NCBI GenBank assembly: GCA_018881555.1
Contig: JACAXG010000061.1
Span: 558,001 to 622,000, forward strand
Reading direction: 5' to 3'
DNA: 64,000 bases
From: Amblyornis subalaris
Lineage: Eukaryota > Chordata > Aves > Passeriformes > Ptilonorhynchidae
Shown here one piece after another: positions 14,905 through 26,736 of this stretch (its first letter is position 1; every line of letters begins with the position of its first letter). Both the position numbers and the translations under genes were made by a program. The notes under the pieces were generated by a model. That model was not told the origin of the DNA. It did no database searches and saw only the letters and a program-made list of their open reading frames with translations.

Positions 14905-17900
14905 GAACTGAAAGATACTATTTTCAATGCATTTTTGGGGTCAGTCATCTTTTTTCCTGAAAAACAAAGTTGCCAACAGTTCCTTGAAAGATTTGCCCTA
15001 TATCTTGCCTTCCAAGGGTTTCGTTTGGAGCACTGGCTGTCACACCCCTGAAATAGCAAAGCTATTTGCGGATACTTGTTCAGCAAACCTCCACCCACTG
15101 TCTAATTTGCCTGGCACATGCTGCCCTATGATACTTCAGGACACACCTGCTGGCATGCCCCACGGGTAGCTGTTTTGATACTCTCACTTCAAGGAAGAGC
15201 TTTTTCCCCCTCTCCTCTATCTCTATGTCATGACCTTGAGATTAGAATAGTGGTGGCCCCACTGCTGGGAATTATTCAGGTGTAAACTCAACATTGTCAC
15301 CAGTGTGCCTGCAGCATTCACAGGTGGAGAAGAGATGAAAGAAAAGTAAGTGAAAATCCTATGTTGGTACCCTTTTTAGCAGGGTGTTGTCTCTGGATGA
15401 GTGATAAGACTAAGACTTCAGGTCTCTAGAACCNCTCATGGTGCCCTTTCAGTTATCCTCAGCAACCCAGGGGATTTGGTACACTGTCTTTTAATGTGGA
15501 ATGATACCGATACGTTTGAAAGCTTGTTGTCTTTCTCATACGTATCTAGCATCAGTCCTTATACCTGTTTTGAAAAGGGAGGTGAGAGGAATTTTTTGTA
15601 TCATGTCTTCTCCATGATTTTTTTAGCTTTTCTTGATACGATGCAAGAACTATATGGATATGCAAGTGTACACACACAGTTATGTCACACATGCTTTAAA
15701 TTTAATTAGTTAATTTTCAGGCTTTGTTGAAGTGACTGGAAGATACTGATGAGCTGGTGCTTGCTGACTTGGAGATTGGAGACATTGTACCCACTTAGTT
15801 CTGTAACCAGGAAGTGGTGCTGCCACCAAATCAAACCTGACTTGACATCTTCAATGTGTTCTCACTGACAGTGGTACTGATCTGGGCACAGAAGATCCAC
15901 AGCCAAAAGAATGCTATTTTACATTCTTCCTGGACAATTTTTTGTGCATGGATGCCATGCAGAGGGCACATTATTGTCTAATTGGCTAACCTGATGCCAT
16001 AATGAACACTTATGTATTATCATCATTTAATGGCATCATCAGTATGTCATAGATTTAGAACGGAGAATGAAGTTACATGGAAATTCTACATTTTAACCAG
16101 ACGTGCATTTATCTTTGTCCGGTTTTTATCTTGCCTGCAGCAGTAGTATCTAGAATTCAGGATATTCATGTTCCTTATATCAAAAAGGCTTTTCGTAGAA
16201 AGTGAAAATATGTCTGTGATGTTTGTAGAGAAACGTGTATGTAACGGTTCTCCTAAGTGACATATAAATAAAGTAACTCAGAAACCCAAATATAGCTCAG
16301 CTTGGATTTCTTGATAACAGATCATCCCAGGTTTGAGTTTAAAAGTGTTTCATGTTCTGATGTGATTTACTGGGCGCATTTGCCCTTATTCCTGTGACAG
16401 AAGTGGTTGGCCTGATATTTGCATGAACTCTGGCAGGCTCATAAGTGGAACTTTCGCTCTTGTGTTCAGTGTAGAAGAAACAGCAAACACTATAACATTT
16501 AAAAACTTTCTGGCCATAAAGAATTAGATGGCATTTATGTTTGTGTTTGTTATGACTGTTTGACTCAAAAGCCTATTTGGAGAGAAGGAATCTGATTTTA
16601 GTAAATCAATATAATAAAGCCTTTGATTTTTTACAAAAGCCAGCTAGCTGTAACTTCAGTGTTGGTATTTCAAGGCCTCTCACTGATATTTTAGAAGTTT
16701 GTGGTTGTTTGAGCTTCCTTTCCAGGCCCTGGGGAAATAAGAGTATGGTAAATCAAAGCCCAGATCGCTGTTTGCATTTATTTTACTTCTCATTATGACA
16801 TGTATGCAAACACTTAAAAGAAATAGGGAAAAGGTATAATCATGATAAGATCCCTTTTNTAGAACAAAGGGGAATACATTTCTAGTTTAATTTATTACAC
16901 TTCTCCTTAATACTATAAACTGAATTGAGTGCCTCATCAAGTTTGACAGTTCACTTATATTTCTAATTCAGTGATAGTACTTTTTAAAATAATTACTGAT
17001 TCTTGAGAGATAATCCAAGAAAATAACTGGAAAATATTTTTTTCTGATCTGAATTGTATCTTAATTTCTTGTGTGTTTCCAAGTGAGGAAGTTTTAAAAG
17101 TATAAATTGCAGTTGAGTACTTAAATGCCATAAAAAGTCATTGTATTGCCTTTGAAAGAAATTTTCAATTTTAATTTGCTGTTTTTATGCTTTCCTTGCC
17201 TGTGGCAAACAAAATCCAGTGTAAGATTGAGAATATATAATGAATCAAAAATATTTAATAACATTTAGTGAAATCTAGGTGACACTTTTTTCAACTTGAT
17301 GCACTGTCTAGCATAATTGAGAGGGTGGAGAAAAAAACTCCGCTGATTTTATATATTNCAGAAAAGTTTTATTAGTGTCATCCAAAATCTGGATGCTTTG
17401 GTCCCTGTGCTAAAATGAGATGCTCTGAAGGCTGTCTTCTTTCATCCCTGTTCTCTTGAGAGGGGCTCTGCATCAAGCTTCTCAGGTGGCATAAAGAAGC
17501 TTTGCCTATATTGAAGTTAACAGAGGAATGACAGATTATGCCAGCTGAGAATTGAGGTACAAGACTTCAGCTACCAGAGCTGAAATGATAAAAGCATCCC
17601 ATGGGAGGTAACCTAACCTTTCACAGTTTATTGATCATCTGACTTGTACTGCTGATGTCACTAGTTATTCTTAACATTTCAGCTCCTTGCTCCTGCCGTC
17701 TGCCATGCAGGTCTTGCCATGGCACAGCTTCCCCCAAAAGCTGCCAGCCACCTCTCCTCGGGGAAGCAGGCTCCAGATAAGGACATTTTCTGCAATCTTG
17801 AACACTAAACAATTGCTGTGGCAGTTTTGATGCCAGTCTCCATCCTCTTTACTCATGGCTATTCAAAACCACTTTGCTCAATTTCCCACCATTCTCAGAA

Positions 17901-20900
17901 TGGACACATCGCTCCTGTGTTCACTCTTTATTTACACTGTGGCCTCACTGCCACCTTATCAGTGTGCCAGGGCTGCTCTTAGGTTACAGAGTGAGCAGTG
18001 CTCCTGTAATGCTGCTTCTCAGTGCAGAANTTTTAACTCCTTTTCTTGTGTTTCATCCTGTGCTCGTGTCTTATGGCCTGGCCAGTCCCTCTCTGTTCCA
18101 TCTCCTGCCAGTTACTTTATGTCTCACCTGGCTGCCAAAGTTTCCCTGTTACGTTCTGTTCCTTATTCCTCAGCTTTCAGCCTCCTACGGTATTTCATTT
18201 TTTCAGCCTTTTCAAGGACTTTTTCAATCTGTTTCAAAGACACTGTTATAGCTTTTCAGGTTATCGGTGCTTTTCAAGTCCTGAATGAGTTGGCACATGA
18301 ATCTGGTTTAAAAAATTCTAGGTTTAAATTATAGAGTAAATTAAAGTAGTATCTTTATCGGGGAGGGGGGGAATCTTCCACTCGTCACAGCATTTAGAGC
18401 TATTTTCTATAAATTCCTTGGTGCTCTGATTATGTCATGACTGACTGATGGCTAATTCTGCAAAAAGGAAGGGGTTTCACTTTCTTTAAATGAAGAGGCC
18501 AAATGGAGGCAGTGTCTTTTACACTAAAATGTGCAAAATTATTCTGGTTTGTTTTCATTTTATGAAAAGCATATGAAAACTATGAAAAGTACTGTACAAG
18601 TTAATAATAACTTTAGGTGGCCTCTTTTTTGTAGAGCAGAGTTCAAAAGAGTAGCTCTAGTACAAACAGCTCTCTCATTCTCTTTTCATTGTAATACTTC
18701 ACTGAGATGATGTCTGGGGTAAGGTGTGGCCATTTCTTCACATACTGGTTCTTCTAGATTTTGCTTGGTTTTTGTGTGTTTTCAGGAATATGTTTTTATT
18801 AATTACCTAATACTGAAAAATGCTACTTGGAGTAACCTGTCATCCTTCTTTTGTCATATGTATTTTTAATTTAATGTTCCAACTTTTGTAGCCCTGCTTG
18901 TTCTCTTTTTAAACCTTAACTGCTTCTCCTGTAAAAGTCTGCCTTGGACAACCAAGCAGGAGAAGGAGCGTCACCAGCTTATGCCCTGTTGCTATCTCCA
19001 GCCTTTCTTACTGTCCCAGCCTAACTGTAACCTAGACTTTCCTTTGGGAGAAGGTTAACTTGGATCCCTGCAGTCCCAGCAAATTCACACAGTTCCTCTT
19101 ACATAAGAATCACAAATGTACTAGGCAAGATGGTCTGATAAACAAGTCTACTAGAATTCTTCCTGATTGCATCTCAAATCAGGAATGGTTACTGTCAGCT
19201 GATGGCAGCATTCCTTATTGAAGTTCCAGGGTTTAAAGGTGGCAGAAATGTCTGCCAAAAGAGGTAACTGCCAAGAAAAAAAGAAGACCGCCCCTCTTGG
19301 GAGATAATGCTAAGAAACCAGGCTGCTTTATTTTCTGGTATTTTCCTTTAGCACTTGTGATTTGGAAGATTTGTGTTTCTAATACACTAGGAACTGGAAT
19401 CAGTCACCAGAAACAGAGCTTGAAATGCCTTCTCTTAGTGGAAGACTTAACAGTTTTTCAGTGTTCCCATTTTAAGGAATGGTTTCAAAAAGCAAAGCCT
19501 GAGGATTAAACCAAGCTCACTTACCTCTTTTTACACATGCTTCAAGCTTCTAAATCACTCAACAACCATGCCATTTTGCAAGTGTCTTATTTTCTTTCCA
19601 CAGAATTTCGAAAGCCCTGTGGGAAGTGCCATCTATGGAATATAATTGATATGGACACTCTTCTGAGACTATTTTTGTTGTTGTGTTTCAGGATAAAGGC
19701 AGTTGAGTATTTATAGGAAAAATAAACACATATGCCTTTTGCAATGTGTTGTAACTGAAAATTAAATATTTTTCTACTCAAAATTTGGCATATTTCCTGG
19801 AATCACTGAGCTTTCAGTAACAATTTTAGTTAATATTCTGCAGCCTACTGTTGTATTCATCGCAGCTGACATGAGCTCAGAGAGTTTGTCTTTATTTAAC
19901 CTTAGGGAGGAATCCCAGGCCTGCTCTGTAGTTGGCAGAACCGTTGGGAAGGATCTGCCCTGGACTGCAGTGGAGAGAGTGTGGACAGGGTCCGACTCTG
20001 AACCGTGCCTGCTACAGCTTTTCGCCACTGGTGATACTGAAAATCCTGCAAAATAAGTGAAGTTAGCCTTTATCAAACTCTGATTAATATTTTCTTTCAT
20101 TATCCATCCCTTTCCTTCTTTGTCTCGTATTTTGATGAAGCCTGTTGCTTAGATCCTGCATCCCACTGCTCCTCGTGGTGTTTGAAGTTGAGGGCACTGA
20201 TTAGGACATTAATTTTTTACCTGGAGAATAGATATATCTGTGTAGAGGCAGTGAAAAAAACATTAAAAGGCCCAATGAGAGTAAACATTCTGCATCACCT
20301 TTGCTCTCCAGAGACTTAAAATTGCAACAGTGTGGTGGTGGGAGGAGGATGCTTCAGCTAAAAGTCAAAGCTTTTAAAGACGCTGATTCTGATTCTCTGC
20401 TCCATTACACATTTTTCACACTGACGTAGTTCCACAGAGCTGCTTTGTCTCTTTCTTGTCAGCTAGTAACAAATAAGAATGTAAATGGCCTGTGGCATTA
20501 GGACTGTGAAACAGACACTAGCAAACCATTTAGTTTGATTGGTGGTCTCATAGTTACTTGTTTAGAATAATTCCATTGATGAGGTTGACTATTACCTGGC
20601 TAACTATTAGTTAGTACTGTTTTAAGACAGTAATTAACCCCAAAAGTTAATATTTGCTATGTCAGCAGTTATTAGAAGTATTGGTGGTAACCTTACTGTT
20701 AGCAATATTTATGCCAGGAAATAAATGCTTGTCTTTATTTTTCATTTTATTTAAACATTGGCACTGAATTTACATGAAATATTATGTATTGATTTCTATG
20801 GATTCAAGTCTAGAACTACCTTAATGTTTATTTTCCCCCACATTAAGGAATGAGGTTAAGGTCAGCTTCACGAAGTAGATATTCCAGTACTAGATTTTAC

Positions 20901-21140
20901 TTGAGTGTGTGAAAATTCTTGAAAATGTGTAGCTTATCAAACTGAGCCAGGTTTCAGTTGCAGGTATTACTAATAGTGAAAGGNAATTTCCATTGTTAGA
21001 AAAATCTGGAGGCTCCCCCTCGTACTAAGTTCTCTGAAAATGAAGAAATGGGATGCTGGTCTGAGATAGGAAGTATAATCAGCCTGAATCGCNGCTGTAG
21101 GTGTTGATTTGCAGCCAGTATCTGCAAAATAAGCTGTGGG

Positions 21141-21220
21141 GTTCAGTCTGCAAACACTATCGTGAACCAAACCCTGCAGGGTTCAGTTTGCAAACACTAT
21201 TGTGAACCAGACCCTGCAGG
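21141..21220. repeat. 40-base tandem duplication, two units
   Basis: Two 40-base units lie head to tail at 21141-21180 and 21181-21220. Both begin gttcagt and end ccctgcagg. They differ at three positions only (C/T at unit positions 8 and 21, A/G at position 30), all transitions. This points to a fairly recent local duplication. Confidence 0.92.
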
Positions 21221-21552
21221 GTTTGCTGAGCTCCAGTTACTATTACTGCTCCTAGTAAGGCTTATTATCCTGTCACAGAAGATGTAAGAAAATCCATCTC
21301 TCCGCTTTAAACATGATAAACCTTTGTCACCTACAATGCAATTAATGTTAAAAATAGAAGAGTGCTGATGATAAGATTGTGACTTGCAGGCAATGAGCCA
21401 TTGTCCAAGTACAGGAGACTTATCTGGCAGGCCAGTCAGCCTACACGGTTTGCTGTCAGTTTGCTGATTGCCATTTCTCTCCGGGTTTGATGAAATATTC
21501 ATGTCTTTGCTCTGCTCTCTGCAAGCACTATTGATTTCTTGTATAAACGCGG

Positions 21553-21562
21553 CTATATTTAG
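21553..21562. promoter_or_regulatory. Candidate MEF2 site in a CpG-bearing intronic block
   Basis: The ten bases ctatatttag fit the MEF2 consensus YTA(A/T)4TAR exactly. They follow the CpG-containing gtataaacgcgg, within a stretch (about 21390-21660) whose composition is less AT-rich than its surroundings. MEF2 is known to drive HDAC9 transcription in a negative feedback loop. That this copy is functional is inference, since such ten-base matches also arise by chance in tens of kilobases. Confidence 0.3.
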
Positions 21563-23184
21563 TCTAGACAAATGGAATGTGGATTGCTGCTGAATAAATG
21601 GGATGAAAGGCTGGGGGTTTGCCTGTCCGTTTCTCTTGGTCGGTGGCAATTATTTATAATCAAGAGTAGTTTTTGCAAGTTAAAGGTGATTTTTTATAAT
21701 TTAGTGATTAGTCTCAGAACAAAAGTAAGCACTTAGACACAATCATTCTGTTAGGATAGCGGGTTAAGAAGGCAAATTATGCTCTGAGGTTTACAATCAC
21801 AGTTATTAGGATTTNAAAAAAAAATCCAGAAAATTGTATGTTTTCTGAATTTTGAGAAGAAAAAAGTATGATAGGTAGAAGAGATTTAGTGCCTTTTCTC
21901 TTACTTTTATAATATATTTTGCTAATAGTTTTGATCATACAGTTAGAGTTCAGTCTTCTCCATTGGCTGCAGTTTCAACTTTTGCTGCATCAATTTTGCT
22001 GCTTCTGCTTGATAGAATATTTCTGTTTCATTTTGGTTTCCTCCTGGAAAACAAATACAGCTGGAGCAGAGNAAAAGGAGAAAATATGCTTAAAATCTTG
22101 TTCCCGAGTCGTTTCTGACAACATGTTTGTTTTCAGTTAATAATCTTATTTTCCAGTGAAGNTAGTGGAGGAACAGGAACTGGAGTGAGTGTGTTTGTGT
22201 TCCACTGTCCTCTCGTGGATGGAATCAGAACTGCTGAGCTTTAGCATAGACCTTCAGCTGCTATTTATTTTCCTCTTGTAGAAATGTTACTGGCTAGGTT
22301 TTTGTTCTTTTGAAAGAAATAAAGCTACACTCAGTCTCTTCACTTGATGTGAAAACCAGAGCTTTACAACTAGTGTAGTGAGAATGATCAAATCTCTCTC
22401 TACTGCTGCTTTTCAGTCCCTTTGATTTAAATTAAGAGATAGAAAAACATAGGATGGTCCACTAAGTACTTCAATGCTGGATTAACAATGTATAACATTG
22501 CTACAACGAATTGGAATGATTCAAGGTGTTTTCATTTTTTACAAGCCATATATAGTATATTATGTCTAATTCACTCCAAGCATGGTGGTCACTTTTCCAA
22601 AAGCTGTATTAAAACTTCTCATTTTGTATGTCAAATNATTTTCCCATGCTATATGTGTTAACTCCTCTGTGTTTGCTGGGTATGTTTATATGTAGTAGCT
22701 ATGTTAGCACTGAGTAGCTGTTNATGTGTAACACCATCCTCAGAAAATCTACACACTAGCTTTGAAAAATCTCTTGCAGTGCAGTGGGAACTTCAAGGCC
22801 TTCATCTTATGCTGTGGAAGTGCCCTGAGTGTTTGTTGTGTAGCATCAATAGTGCCTAGGAGATTGTCACTAGATACTGCCCCTTTGGACTGTGACGTGG
22901 TTTTGGAACTGGGCTGCATGTTAGTCTGTTCAGCAGAATATTAATCTGGGAGTCTTTTTTCAGAGAATGGCAGGAAAGATCTAAACAATTTGTAAAATCT
23001 ACTGTTGCTGATAGGAATGTCTGAAGTTTGCATGCAGCATAGATTGCATTAATGCCTTGAAAGGTCTGTACATTGAAACAGTGAAATTTGAGTGAAATTG
23101 GTCTTTTTCCCAGTAGGGACGATCTCTATTCTCCTTCTCCAGTTGTATTTAATATATATACGTTTTGTTGTTTTCTTCCCACAG

Positions 23185-23426
23185 TGGATGTGAAGTCGGA
23201 GGTTCCCGTGGGACTGGAGCCTATCTCACCATTAGACTTGCGAACCGATCTCAGGATGATGGTTCCCATGGTGGACCCAATTATGCGTGAAAAACAGCTA
23301 CAGCAGGAGCTGCTCCTCATCCAGCAGCAGCAGCAAATTCAGAAACAACTGCTGATTGCAGAGTTTCAGAAGCAGCATGAAAACCTGACCCGCCAGCATC
23401 AGGCCCAGCTCCAGGAGCACATAAAG
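23185..23426 (+). CDS. HDAC9: HDAC9 exon 3: CtBP motif and start of glutamine-rich domain
   Basis: 242 bases: two bases completing a split valine codon, then 80 codons (about residues 9-88). The acceptor is tttcttcccacag. The donor is AAG|gtagca, the weakest match among these introns. The exon encodes the PLDLR motif (about residues 23-27), the type of site through which MITR recruits the CtBP corepressor. It then begins the long glutamine-rich helix ([20 protein letters not shown] and onward) that in HDAC4 and its relatives mediates oligomerisation. No unresolved base lies inside. The frame is also open a little way upstream of the acceptor, which I take as chance. It splices in phase 0 to exon 4. 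Confidence 0.98.
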
Positions 23427-24371
23427 GTAGCAACATTTTTCATTTATCCCTTACTTTATCTTCAAATTAAATANGCTTAAGCAGACATGAAAAGGGAACA
23501 TGCCTGAAAGGTCTGCTGTGATTGAGAGATGGTGTTCGAGTGCTCCTTTTTCTGTATTGGGGTAATAAAAGCCTTTTAAAGCAAAACTGCTGGCACTTAG
23601 CAGCAACTTGCTCACAGCAGACCAAGGCACTACTATGAGAATCATCAAGCTCATGAAGCCACCACATCCACAGAAAATTGAACTACCTATTTTACAGCCT
23701 GGATTTTCAGCTGAACTTCAATATGGCTGATTTTTTGGGTATGTACAGTTTTTAATATATTAAAAGACTGCTTTTTTGGGCTGCTGTTTGAGTTTGTGAC
23801 CACAAATTAAATTGATAGGCAAGTGCATAATATTTCCATTTGTAAAATGGAGGCAGGCCCTTATAGTGTTGTGTTTTCACTCTTCTCTGAGCTGCCTCAT
23901 AAAATACAAAAAAGAAAATTATTTATGGAATTGCATGCAGTATGGTAGGATTGCTATAATGGACTTTGACTGGAAATTTATGATCTTGCCTTTCATTTCA
24001 TTTTACTTGCCATTATGCTGCTGTGTTAAGCTTCCACTCGATGGAGCTGACAAATGCAGCAGAGCACAGCAGCTAGAGTTGGGTGATGCACAGGCAAAGA
24101 ACAATGTGAAGTTTCCAGTCATCTTTGCCAAAAGAGAAAGAAGTGAAACCAGAGCAGCAGGCTGCTACCTGACATTAGAGTACATTTTAGTGACAGCCAG
24201 TAATGCACTATCCTGCTTAAAAGACTGGGGAAAGTCAGTTAAGAGATGAAAAGAAGTGTGAGCATAAAAGCAAGCACTGATCCTCAGTTACTCAAGGGGC
24301 TTGTTTTAACCAGGACTGACCTAGAAAACAGTGCAAACTGCACTTTCTCATGTCTTTTTCTTCTGTGCAAG
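23427..24371 (+). other. HDAC9: Intron 3 (945 bases)
   Basis: A short intron with donor gtagca and acceptor cttctgtgcaag, an AAG-type acceptor. The last 125 bases happen to be open in the frame of exon 4, but that extension shows no coding character. Nothing else is recognised in it. Confidence 0.9.
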
Positions 24372-24522
24372 TTACAACAGGAACTCCTAGCCATTAAACA
24401 ACAGCAAGAACTCCTTGAAAAAGAACAGAAACTGGAGCAGCAAAGACAAGAGCAGGAACTGGAGAGGCATCGCAGGGAGCAACAGCTTCCTCCCCTCCGA
24501 GGCAAGGAAAGAGGACGGGAAA
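24372..24522 (+). CDS. HDAC9: HDAC9 exon 4: glutamine-rich domain, second part
   Basis: 151 bases: 50 codons (about residues 89-138) plus the first base of a split arginine. It continues the helix of exon 3 with [20 protein letters not shown], then turns into a strongly charged Q/E/R run and closes with a basic proline turn ([14 protein letters not shown]). In class IIa deacetylases this segment forms the N-terminal glutamine-rich domain used for homo- and hetero-oligomerisation, including pairing of MITR with other HDACs. The donor A|gtaaga is strong. The intron stays open in frame for about 26 codons beyond the donor, which I take as chance. Confidence 0.98.
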
Positions 24523-26609
24523 GTAAGAGCCAATGTCCCATGAATCCTAATAAGAAATTAATCTATTCCCCTTTGCATTCTCCCAGCCAAAATGAACTAT
24601 GAACAGGAACCTGAAGGAAGCCTATTCCTGTGTGAAATATGCAGGTCGAGAAGTCAAGACTGTGCTTTGAGAAGGGCAGGGCCACCCACTGCACCCACAA
24701 AANCACATTTCTGGTTTGTGTGCAGACTTGGAGGACTGCAGGAAAGTACAGTTTGACAGACCTGTGTATATGCATCTCAAGAGTCGAGCTCTTTTTATAA
24801 AAAAATGAGGAAATTTGAAAGTGTAAAGCTTCACATGAGGACTTGCTGAAGAGCTTATTTCTTGATACAGAAAGCACTACTAAACAGCAAAAAATCAAAT
24901 TATTTGCTGCACATTGTTTCAAGACTGAAAATAAAATGAAATATTTAAGAATATCTTAGGATGAGACTTCTGAATATTTTGCTAGTGCTTTTTCAAACAG
25001 TCGTGTGTTTGTTCTTCATGCCATTTCATGAGGCCCAACCAAGAGTTCTTTCTAACTCATACATAGCTATAAGGAAAATATCTATAAAGGATTCTTGGGA
25101 TTTGGTGCTCACTAGAGGGAGACAGATACAAATAATTCTCTTTAGTGAGGTCAGTTTGAAAATCAGGTTAAAGTACAGTGTGAAGGTATTCAAAATGAAG
25201 CNGACACAAACAGATATTGTTATTTGCCCTGCTAAATGAGCACAAGAATTAACTGCCAAAGACTGAAGCAGAAAAGAGCTGTACATCATGCTCCTGCTTA
25301 TTTTTCTTGGGTTGAAAAATATGTCAGTTCAACAGTTGTAGGTGTACCATGTCATAGGCTTTAGAAATTAAGGTGTTCATGGTGCTTCTAGTACTTTGAT
25401 GAACAATGAGCCCATAAAAACATCACTATCTTATTGACCCAGAAGTGTGAGGGTGGTAGAAACTGCAGGAACAAAAGATTCCTCTAAGTGGTATGAAAAA
25501 TCAGCCTCCATATAAACAGTTGCCCTTTATTAGTCCTCCTGCCAGAGGAAGAGCAGAGGTGTGACCTCAATGGTTCCCTCCTCAATTTGAACTTGCGGGG
25601 TGGCTGTTCAGTATGTAGGCTGTTCAGTATTCGTCACAGCCAAGCAGCTTGTGACTCCTCTGGGCCCAGCCTCAGTGTTTGTTGTTGGTGATGATCTATT
25701 TAATGAGTAGAGAAGGGAAGGAAGATGTGGGCAGGGGAGTTAGGGTATAAAGCTGAGGGGTAGTAGAGGTATTTTATGGGAACTGGGTCACAGGGGGACA
25801 TGCTCGGCAGCTAGTTGTGGCGTGTCAGGGTTGAGTAACCAAATACTTAGAGTATCAAGTATGCCTTAGTGCTGCTACTTTCAAAGAAATGGGTTTTCAT
25901 CCCTTTTTTTGTCATTGTTATGGAAAACCAAAAGATTTTTCTTTTTCATACTTTTTTAAAAACAAATAGTATTATGGCTGTGAGTAAAGAAGCATGTCCC
26001 ATGCTGCAAGTTGGAATTGGCAATTTAACCTTACATTGATGTGCTCTACTTCTTGTTCTGTATTGAGCCAGCCACCAAGAGAGGTCAAAATGCACTGCCT
26101 TCTGTCTTCCAGGCATTACAGGCACAGGCTCTTAAGGGGCTTCAGTTAAAAGCCTCACTGCTGGCTCTTTCTGCAGTGTTCTGCTCATAAACAAGACAGT
26201 GTTCAGAGGACAGTTTTGCTGTGTTACTACTACTACTTTACTAAAAACTCTGTGACCTTTTGTTACTATCTTTTTGGTTCTATCATTGGTTTTGTATTTG
26301 GGTTGTTGGGAATTATCAGGAAATAATTTAAATTCTTTAGATACATCTGGCCCTGGATAAATGGCCTCATCTACTGTTGAAATATTTCTTATGACTTCAC
26401 TGGATTTTTGGGCCATGGCCAGCTTCAGACTTCTACAGACAAGCGTTTAATCCAAATGTTATCTCATTTTGACTTTTTTCCACCAATAGTTTTTAAAGTT
26501 TAAAAAGCTTCCAGCAATAAGACACAGATTCTGTTTTGGGGCTTGTTTTCTTTAAAAAGGTAATTTTTTTAAAGTAAAGATAAGATACATTTAATTCTGT
26601 GTTTCTTAG
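24523..26609 (+). other. HDAC9: Intron 4 (2,087 bases)
   Basis: Flanked by donor gtaaga and acceptor tgtgtttcttag. It holds a minus-strand open frame at 26132-26416 that resembles nothing known. No repeats of note were recognised. Confidence 0.9.
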
Positions 26610-26736
26610 GGGCAGTGGCCAGTACAGAAGTGAAGCAGAAACTTCAAGAGTTCCTGTTGAGTAAATCTGCAACAAAAGACTCTCCAGCAAATGGGAAGAA
26701 TCATTCCATGAGCCGCCACCCCAAGCTCTGGTACAC
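26610..26736 (+). CDS. HDAC9: HDAC9 exon 5: MEF2-binding helix
   Basis: 127 bases: completes a split arginine, then 41 codons (about residues 140-180), then two bases of a split threonine. It encodes [18 protein letters not shown], the amphipathic helix that class IIa deacetylases insert into the hydrophobic groove of the MEF2 MADS/MEF2 domain. This contact brings the repressor to muscle, neuronal and lymphocyte promoters. The helix is followed by a polar linker and RHPKLWY. The acceptor is tgtgtttcttag and the donor AC|gtatgt. Confidence 0.98.

Larger units (their letters stand above)
1..23184 (+). other. HDAC9: Intron upstream of exon 3 (3' part only)
   Basis: This 23 kb stretch ends in a good acceptor (tttcttcccacag). 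I looked for the short start-codon exon expected to end in a split valine codon (G|TG) and did not find it, so it presumably lies further upstream. Open frames here are short, carry stops in related frames, and resemble no family I know. The stretch holds poly-A tracts (2297-2314, 14889-14904), an AT-rich tract near 8825-8891, a 40-base tandem duplication at 21141-21220 and a CpG-bearing block with a MEF2-type site near 21553. No other function is visible. Confidence 0.8.

Noticed and set aside
21197..21649. 150-codon minus-strand open frame
   Set aside because: No recognisable protein. It is better explained as part of a possibly conserved non-coding block and is reported as such.
23088..23184. 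Upstream extension of the exon 3 frame to an ATG at 23088
   Set aside because: A clear acceptor at 23183-23184 and the known split valine codon show the exon starts at 23185. The extension is intron.
24246..24371. Upstream extension of the exon 4 frame into intron 3
   Set aside because: The conserved protein passes directly from HIK to LQQ, and the extension has no similarity to class IIa deacetylases.
24523..24602. Read-through of the exon 4 donor for about 26 codons
   Set aside because: The donor is strong, no isoform of this kind is known to me, and no polyadenylation signal lies close behind the stop.
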